Source of the DNA: Nitrospirota bacterium
GTDB taxonomy: Bacteria > Nitrospirota > Thermodesulfovibrionia > Thermodesulfovibrionales > Magnetobacteriaceae
Length of the DNA stretch: 13,139 bases
Assembly (NCBI GenBank): GCA_015232165.1
Contig: JADGAE010000024.1
Coordinates: 1-13,139, forward strand
Direction: 5' to 3'
In this document: positions 7,006 to 13,139 of the stretch, piece after piece
How the letters are laid out: each line of letters starts with the position of its first letter
How positions within the stretch are numbered: the stretch's first letter is position 1
The notes under the pieces: model-generated
The model's input: only the letters and a program-made list of their open reading frames with translations
Told to the model about the DNA's origin: nothing
The model's database searches: none
Made by a program: the position numbers and the translations under genes

Positions 7006-8001
7006 TCACATCCTGTCTGGTTGATATACGACGATCTTTGAGCCGTCAAAGTCGAAGTTAAACGGTACGTGCAGGAACTTGTCAAGCGCCCTTTTTATCT
7101 TAAAGTGGTCCCTTGGTTCGGCGTAAAACACCATGAAACCTCCCCCTCCTGCCCCCAGGAGCTTACCGCCTATGGCACCGTTTTTGATGGCCGTATCGTA
7201 CATTTCGTCTATTTCGGGTTTAGTAATCTTTGTTGACAGTGTCTTTTTCAACTTCCACGTCTCATTTAAGAGCTCCCCAAACTCCCTGAGGTCCCTGCTG
7301 GGGGTAGTGAGTATCCTGTAGGCGTAATCGACCATCTCCTTCATCTGTGCCAGGTTGTCATAGTTTTGGGGGATGTTCTTTATCTTGTCCCCGGCCACCT
7401 CGGAGGCATATCTGGAAAGCCCCGTGAAGAACAACAAAAACCTCTCCCTGAAGTTATGCAGTCTCTCCGGTTTCATTATTACGGGTTCCACAACGATCTC
7501 GCCACTCTGCAAGAAGTTGATCACGTTCATCCCCCCGTATGCGGCAAAGGTCTGGTCCTGTGAACCGACGTTTTCCTTGATCAGGTTCTGCTCTACGTGT
7601 ATGGCTTCTTTTACCAGCTCGTCCTTTGATGTTACCTGCCCATCAAGGGCATACATGGAGTTCAGAAGCCCCACTGTGAATGACGAACTCGACCCCATGC
7701 CGCTGCGTGCCGGGATGTCGCCATCATGATGTACGGAGACCCCGTGGGCAACGTTGAGGTACTTGAACGTCTCCCTCACGGAGGGGTGCTGTATATCGTT
7801 GACATCCTGGACGTTTTCCATCCGTGAATAGACTATCCTGTGCGTGAAGTCAAAAAACGGTGGCAGTCTCCTGACGCTCAGGTAGCAGTACTTGTCTACG
7901 GCTACGCCCAGGACCTTGCCCCCGTGCTTTAGGTAATAGTCCGGGTAGTCGGTGCCGCCACCAAAAAACGATATCCTGTGCGGTGTGCGCGATATTACCA
8001 T
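7006..8001 (-). CDS. hddA: GHMP-family kinase, D-glycero-alpha-D-manno-heptose 7-phosphate kinase type
   Basis: 331 aa, the usual size for HddA/WcbL. N-terminal SRTPHRISFFGGGTDY (4-19) is the family's opening motif. The ATP-binding GHMP motif PARSGMGSSSS is at 97-107, VGSQDQ (145-150) carries the probable catalytic Asp149, and the C-terminal GHMP motif LLGAGGGGF is at 281-289. HddA phosphorylates heptose 7-phosphate at C1, the step before dephosphorylation and guanylylation to GDP-heptose. Related GHMP kinases act on fucose or other sugars, so the substrate is inferred. The start ATG follows GGGAGGACAGGGG. It lies 27 nt after the SDR gene, and its stop is 2 nt from the colD-like ATG, so these genes should be co-transcribed and translationally coupled. 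The GmhA, GmhB and HddC partners are not in the window. Confidence 0.85.
   Translation of the reverse strand: MVISRTPHRISFFGGGTDYPDYYLKHGGKVLGVAVDKYCYLSVRRLPPFFDFTHRIVYSRMENVQDVNDIQHPSVRETFKYLNVAHGVSVHHDGDIPARSGMGSSSSFTVGLLNSMYALDGQVTSKDELVKEAIHVEQNLIKENVGSQDQTFAAYGGMNVINFLQSGEIVVEPVIMKPERLHNFRERFLLFFTGLSRYASEVAGDKIKNIPQNYDNLAQMKEMVDYAYRILTTPSRDLREFGELLNETWKLKKTLSTKITKPEIDEMYDTAIKNGAIGGKLLGAGGGGFMVFYAEPRDHFKIKRALDKFLHVPFNFDFDGSKIVVYQPDRM
7011..7014 (-). promoter_or_regulatory. Ribosome binding site deciding the colD-like start
   Basis: AGGA inside the last codons of the kinase gene is 7 nt from the ATG at 7003 but only about 1 nt from the competing GTG at 7009, so the ATG is preferred. Confidence 0.6.
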
Positions 8002-8028
8002 AATAACATCCCCTGTCCTCCCTTTGTA

Positions 8029-9025
<997 letters not shown>

Positions 9026-9026
9026 G

Positions 9027-9056
9027 TTGTCCCCGATACGGGTAATGGTGTATAAT
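9027..9056 (+). promoter_or_regulatory. Promoter for the sensor/kinase operon
   Basis: TTGTCC (9027-9032), 18-nt spacer, perfect TATAAT (9051-9056). Transcription would start near 9063, about 44 nt before the preferred ATG at 9107. Confidence 0.55.
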
Positions 9057-9106
9057 GAAACGGTAGAATTGTCAACAAGAGAATGTAAGACATGATGGAG
9101 ATATCG

Positions 9107-11389
9107 ATGCGTAATCTTCGTGCCTTTTTAGTTGTGCTGCTGGTATTTGCTTGCGGGCTTCCTCTGGAACAGACAGTCTCTGCCATGCCTAATGACGGCA
9201 GCGTCAGGATTGAATTGACCGATGAGGAGAGGAAATTCCTATCAGGAAAGCAGTTACGCCTGGGTGTGGACGCTAACAGACCACCCTTTGAATATATAGA
9301 CGAACAGGGGCGTTACGTGGGAATGAGCGCCGATTTTATCATGGAACTGGCCAAACGCATTGGAGTTACCATTGTTGTTCAAAAGGACGTGAAGTGGACG
9401 CAGGCGCTGGAAAAGTCAAAGACCGGCGAAATTGACGCTATCCCAAAGATAACCCCTACGGAGGAGCGACGAAAGTTTCTGCTCTTCACCAAGGTCTACA
9501 CCACCAATCCATCCGTGATCGTCACCCTAAAGGAACGAAATATCCACGGGATTGATGACCTCAATGGTCTTAAGGTAGGCGTAGTTAAAGGCCTGGTAAT
9601 AGAGGCACGCCTCAAGAAAGAACATCCGGATCTATCCCTGGTACAACTGCCCGACATAGCGACCGCATTGCAAGAGCTATCCGCAGGCAAATTTGACGCC
9701 TTCATCGACAACCTCGGCACGGTGGCCTACAATATAGACAAGATCGGGCTGACCAACCTGAAGATCGCAGCCTCAACCCCATACATCCATGACCTGGCCA
9801 TAGGCGTTAGAAAAGACTGGCCCCTGCTTGTCTCTGCCCTGGACAAGGCCCTTGCGAGTATGACCGAACAGGAAAAGCGCCAGATCAAGAGTCGCTGGAT
9901 AGTTGTTAAGTACCAAGCCGGTGTTGATTGGGTGAAGGTCGTACCGGTTGTTGTGGGCTTACTTGGTGTTATTGGTTTCTTCATACAGTGGAACCGGCGT
10001 TTGCGACAGGCTGTGTTACAACGTGAACGAGCCGAAAGGGAACTGAAAGACTATACCAGTCGCATTGAGTTTAACTCCCTTTTAAAGTCCCATATTGCGA
10101 GTCTCTCTACCGACCTTCAGACCTCTCTGTCGATGCAGGAGTTTTCACAGAGACTCATGAATCATATTGTCCCCTTGATCAAGGCCGGCTATGGAACTCT
10201 TTACGTCCTGGACAGAGATGAGGGTATTCTTAGTGCGGCAGGGGGATATGGGGGTGAGTATGACAACCAGGGCAGCCACTTTGCCCTAGGACAGGGATTG
10301 GTCGGGCAATGTGCCCGGGATAAGCTGCCAATAAACATCAACGCCCCCACGGAAGACTATCTGCATATTACCTGTGGAGTTGGCAAACTCAGGCCCGTGT
10401 GTGTCACCCTGCAGCCCGTGATACATACGGATAACGTCCTTGGTGTCATCGAGCTGGCAGGGGTGAGTCCGTTTGTGAATGATTATCAAACCATGATGGA
10501 TGAGCTTATGCCCGTAATAGCAATGAACCTGGTCATTATCGTGCGCAACCTTCACACCCAACACCTTATGGAAGTAACCCGCAAGCAAAAGGAACAGTAT
10601 CGGGCACTCTTTGAATATACACAGGATGCCATTATGACGCTGGCCCCACCGCAGTGGATGTTTACGTCGGCAAATCCTGCCACGTTGAATCTCTTTAGGG
10701 TGTCCTCGGAGGAGGAGTTTACCAGGTTGGGACCGTGGGACATTTCACCGGAATATCAAGCGGATGGACAGCCCTCATCGGTAATGGCTCAACAGGTAAT
10801 CTCAATGGCTATGGAACAAGGATATAGCTCCTTTGAGTGGACACACAAGACAATCGACGGCAAGGAGTTTCCGGCAACCGTCATTTTAACGAGGGTGGAA
10901 CTGGGCGATTCCGTATTTCTTCAGGCAACAGTAAGGGACATAACCCAACAGAAGCAGACGGCTGAGGCCCTGATGCGCTCAAAACAGGAAATTGAGACAA
11001 GAAACCGGAATTTTCAGGAAATATTTCAGAGCAGTCCCATTGGCATTGGTATCTCCACAGGCGGTGTACTGAGATATTGTAACCACATCTTTACACAGTG
11101 GACAAACCTGACACCGGGAGAGACGGCGTTTAAGGCATATGTAAACCCGGATGACAGGGCCATGCTTGTACGGATATTAGAGCGTGACGGCATTGTCCGT
11201 GATTACCGGCTGCAAATGTACTCGGCAAAGTATGGTGTTATGGATTTGCTGGTCACTTATATGAGGATCAGGTATGAGGGAGAGGAGGCCATCCTTGGCT
11301 GGCTGGTGAACACCAGCTCGTTAAAAAAAAACAATGAAATCAACCAGACCGACAAGACGGAACGGATGTCTGGTGAAGGAGGAATATGA
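9107..11389 (+). CDS. Membrane sensor without kinase domain: SBP_bac_3, TM, GAF, PAS, PAS
   Basis: 760 aa from the ATG at 9107, chosen because GGAG (9097-9100) lies 6 nt upstream and gives a clean signal peptide (MRNLRAFLVVLL ... cleavage near residue 26). Two in-frame ATGs at 9092 and 9095 have weaker sites. Residues ~40-265 are a family-3 periplasmic solute-binding domain (LRLGVDANRPPFEYIDEQG; GEIDAIPKITPTEERRKFLLF; GLKVGVVKG). One transmembrane helix lies at ~276-294 and a basic coiled segment at ~295-325. A GAF-like domain covers ~335-480, PAS 1 covers ~498-615 ending in the PAC motif VRDIT, and a weaker PAS 2 covers ~635-740. No HisKA, HATPase, GGDEF, EAL or HAMP domain is seen, so signal output must pass to a partner. 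The stop overlaps the start of the REC-REC-kinase gene by 4 nt (ATGA). The ligand is unknown; amino acids are common for this fold. Confidence 0.88.
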   Translation: MRNLRAFLVVLLVFACGLPLEQTVSAMPNDGSVRIELTDEERKFLSGKQLRLGVDANRPPFEYIDEQGRYVGMSADFIMELAKRIGVTIVVQKDVKWTQALEKSKTGEIDAIPKITPTEERRKFLLFTKVYTTNPSVIVTLKERNIHGIDDLNGLKVGVVKGLVIEARLKKEHPDLSLVQLPDIATALQELSAGKFDAFIDNLGTVAYNIDKIGLTNLKIAASTPYIHDLAIGVRKDWPLLVSALDKALASMTEQEKRQIKSRWIVVKYQAGVDWVKVVPVVVGLLGVIGFFIQWNRRLRQAVLQRERAERELKDYTSRIEFNSLLKSHIASLSTDLQTSLSMQEFSQRLMNHIVPLIKAGYGTLYVLDRDEGILSAAGGYGGEYDNQGSHFALGQGLVGQCARDKLPININAPTEDYLHITCGVGKLRPVCVTLQPVIHTDNVLGVIELAGVSPFVNDYQTMMDELMPVIAMNLVIIVRNLHTQHLMEVTRKQKEQYRALFEYTQDAIMTLAPPQWMFTSANPATLNLFRVSSEEEFTRLGPWDISPEYQADGQPSSVMAQQVISMAMEQGYSSFEWTHKTIDGKEFPATVILTRVELGDSVFLQATVRDITQQKQTAEALMRSKQEIETRNRNFQEIFQSSPIGIGISTGGVLRYCNHIFTQWTNLTPGETAFKAYVNPDDRAMLVRILERDGIVRDYRLQMYSAKYGVMDLLVTYMRIRYEGEEAILGWLVNTSSLKKNNEINQTDKTERMSGEGGI

Positions 11390-12948
11390 GTACTCAACCG
11401 CTTTTTCTGGTTGTAGACGATTACATCCAAATGCGCAGTGTTCTTTCGAGTAACCTGAAGGCGCTTGGTTTTACTAATATTATGACGGCTCAAAACGGGG
11501 AGGAGGCCATAAGGACGCTAAAGAATCACCCCGTAAATATAATCCTCTCCGACTGGAACATGCCGCAAATGAGCGGTCTGGAATTGCTCCAATGGGTGCG
11601 TCAGGACAAGCAACACCAATTCACTCCCTTTATCATGATTACGGCAGAGGTGGAGCGTCTGCAGATAGAAAAGGCTATATCAGCCGGAGTCAGCGACTTC
11701 ATACTGAAACCTTTCACGAGCGGTATTCTTTCGGAGCGTATTCGGCGAACGCTTCAGCGCAAGAACGTCAGACAGTCCACTCCTGTCGCTAAACGACCAC
11801 AGACGGAGACAAACCGTCCGCAGGATACCGTAAGCTCACCCCCGGAGATAGCCCAAAAAGACAGGATTCTCACAATCCTTGCCGTAGACGATGCACCGGA
11901 TAACCTGACGGTGTTGTCCAATCTGCTGGAGAACGACTACCGCGTAAAGGTCGCTCCAAATGGTGAGCGGGCACTTAAGATATGTCAATCCAAGGATAAG
12001 CCCGATCTGGTGCTGCTGGATATTATGATGCCGGATATGGATGGTTTTGAGGTCATAAGACAGATGAAGACAAACGAAGATACCTCCGACATCCCTGTTA
12101 TATTTTTTACATCTCTGGATGATTCCAAAGACATTGTCAGGGGCTTGGAGGCTGGAGCTGTTGACTACGTCACTAAACCCATAAAGCCTGCCGTGTTGGT
12201 TGCAAGGGTGCGCAACTTTTTGCGTTATCATCGTGGTTACGAGGAGCTTAAGAGCACCATAGACACTATGATGGACAACGCAAGGCTCCGTGACGATGTA
12301 GAGCATATAGTGCGCCACGACATGAAGAGTCCGCTTGCGGCTATTATCGGGATAATAGAGTCCGCCGGCAAGGATAAAAACATCACTTCTGAGCAAGTTA
12401 AGACAATCGAGGACCTGTCTTACACCCTGCTCAACATGGTAAACCTCTCCACCGACCTCTACAAGATAGAGACCGGCAAATTTGAGTTAAACGCCAAACC
12501 GGTGAATATCCTACGCTTGATCGATAAGGTTGCCGGGGAGATAATCCTTGGATTTGCGACTAAAAACGTCATGGTAAAGACAAAGCTCCAGTGTTTCGAA
12601 GACACATCAGCTCTGGGAGACGAGCTGTTGTGTTACTCTATGCTCCACAATCTCCTAAAGAACGCCGCCGAGGCTGCACCTGCCGGAGGTACGGTGTTAG
12701 TCACCGTGCTGGATAGTGAGGACGTCAAGTTTACGATAAAGAATGCCGGAGTGGTCCCGGAACAGATTCGTGACAAGTTTTTCGACAAGTTTGTGACGAT
12801 GGGTAAGCAAGGAGGCACGGGGCTGGGTACGTATTCGGCGCGTCTGATTGCCGAGGCCCAAAACGGTAGCATCTCTATGCAGACCTCAGAGGAGTCTGGT
12901 ACAACAATAGAGGTTGTATTACCTAGCGCCAAACCACGGCGACAGTGA
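11386..12948 (+). CDS. Soluble REC-REC-histidine kinase
   Basis: 520 aa, with no signal peptide or membrane helix. REC1 (~5-125) is very CheY-like: acidic DD at 11-12, phospho-acceptor D56 in SDWNMP, T86, K108 in KPF. A Pro/Thr/Gln-rich linker follows (~126-158). REC2 (~162-280) has DD at 168-169, D212 in LLDIMMPDMDG, T242 and K264. Residues ~300-365 are a HisKA dimerisation domain with RHDMKSPLAAI and phospho-acceptor H311. The HATPase_c domain (~375-515) has N-box HNLLKNAAEAA (421-431), a degenerate G1 box (KNAGVVP; the usual Asp is absent) and G2 box GGTGLGTYSARL. With receivers placed before the kinase, it could phosphorylate its own REC domains or receive phosphate from others. There is no DNA-binding output. 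Start ATG overlaps the sensor stop, with GGAGGA upstream, indicating coupled expression. Confidence 0.9.
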   Translation: MSTQPLFLVVDDYIQMRSVLSSNLKALGFTNIMTAQNGEEAIRTLKNHPVNIILSDWNMPQMSGLELLQWVRQDKQHQFTPFIMITAEVERLQIEKAISAGVSDFILKPFTSGILSERIRRTLQRKNVRQSTPVAKRPQTETNRPQDTVSSPPEIAQKDRILTILAVDDAPDNLTVLSNLLENDYRVKVAPNGERALKICQSKDKPDLVLLDIMMPDMDGFEVIRQMKTNEDTSDIPVIFFTSLDDSKDIVRGLEAGAVDYVTKPIKPAVLVARVRNFLRYHRGYEELKSTIDTMMDNARLRDDVEHIVRHDMKSPLAAIIGIIESAGKDKNITSEQVKTIEDLSYTLLNMVNLSTDLYKIETGKFELNAKPVNILRLIDKVAGEIILGFATKNVMVKTKLQCFEDTSALGDELLCYSMLHNLLKNAAEAAPAGGTVLVTVLDSEDVKFTIKNAGVVPEQIRDKFFDKFVTMGKQGGTGLGTYSARLIAEAQNGSISMQTSEESGTTIEVVLPSAKPRRQ

Positions 12949-13139
12949 TGATCCCTTAATCAAGTGCTTGCTTACACCCGTACAAGGGGGGTGAGGGGTA
13001 ATGCTGTTGACTTAAGGAAACATAGGGACTGTCTGAACCAGGATTACACAGATTAAAGGATTTACAGGAAAAAAGAGCACGAAGTTTTCTTAACATAATC
13101 CTGATAATCCCTTAATCCTTCAAATCGTGGTTCAGACAT
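12949..13139. other. Non-coding tail after the kinase gene
   Basis: No gene is seen. A small stem CACCC ... GGGTG lies around 12976-12994 with no T-run, and the long inverted repeat at 13031-13137 fills the rest. Confidence 0.5.
13031..13137. repeat. Imperfect inverted repeat of about 107 bp with perfect 10-bp ends
   Basis: The ends are GTCTGAACCA (13031-13040) and its exact complement TGGTTCAGAC (13128-13137). Inside, both arms carry GATTA/GGATT words in matching order, giving a long interrupted stem around an unpaired centre near 13071-13095. Repeats with GTCTGAACCA-type ends and GGATT-rich arms occur, to my knowledge, as dispersed extragenic elements in several Gram-negative lineages. Non-autonomous mobile origin is inference. 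Confidence 0.75.

Noticed and set aside
11836..12396. Minus-strand frame of 186 aa inside the histidine kinase
   Set aside because: Antisense shadow of REC2 and HisKA coding sequence, with no ribosome binding site or recognisable motif.
12976..12994. CACCC ... GGGTG stem as terminator of the kinase operon
   Set aside because: Weak stem without a U-tract.

Overview
The window reads as chromosomal DNA of a Gram-negative bacterium: there is a sugar-nucleotide (LPS/O-antigen or capsule type) gene set, there are Sec signal peptides, and there is a membrane-spanning sensor with a periplasmic solute-binding domain. Most of it has balanced to GC-rich composition with strong Shine-Dalgarno sites. The phylum cannot be fixed from sequence alone; a large-genome Nitrospirota or deltaproteobacterial lineage would fit, but this is a guess.

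Layout. (1) 1-1581, minus: a dynamin-family GTPase running off the left edge, with a TTG start set by a clear ribosome binding site. (2) 1634-2039, minus: a small unknown gene behind a good sigma70-like promoter; its reading frame appears split by a one-base shift. (3) 2255-2557, minus: a broken internal piece of a GDP-fucose-synthase-type gene, forming a 295-bp direct repeat (5 mismatches) with the intact gene at 4715-5659. (4) 2599-4630, minus: an AT-rich island with two genes, one secreted and one membrane-anchored protein, that share the same unrecognised C-terminal beta-rich, two-cysteine domain. (5) 4715-8970, minus: a four-gene sugar-nucleotide cluster, in transcription order an extended SDR, a GHMP heptose-phosphate kinase (HddA/WcbL type), a ColD-like PLP 3-dehydratase with His in place of the Schiff-base Lys, and a Fcl/ColC-like epimerase-reductase. 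(6) 8971-9106: a divergent promoter region with back-to-back -35 boxes. (7) 9107-12948, plus: two overlapping genes, a sensor without a kinase domain (SBP-TM-GAF-PAS-PAS) and a soluble REC-REC-histidine kinase. (8) 12949-13139: non-coding DNA with a ~107-bp imperfect inverted repeat.

How it may work together. The cluster contains the enzymes expected for a 3,6-dideoxy sugar (colitose-like) on a GDP carrier. The heptose kinase raises the possibility that the sugar is a GDP-heptose derivative. The 4,6-dehydratase and guanylyltransferase that would feed ColD are not in the window. The AT-rich pair looks acquired, and the fcl repeat around it suggests homologous recombination at fcl. The sensor/kinase pair is divergently transcribed from the cluster and may or may not regulate it.
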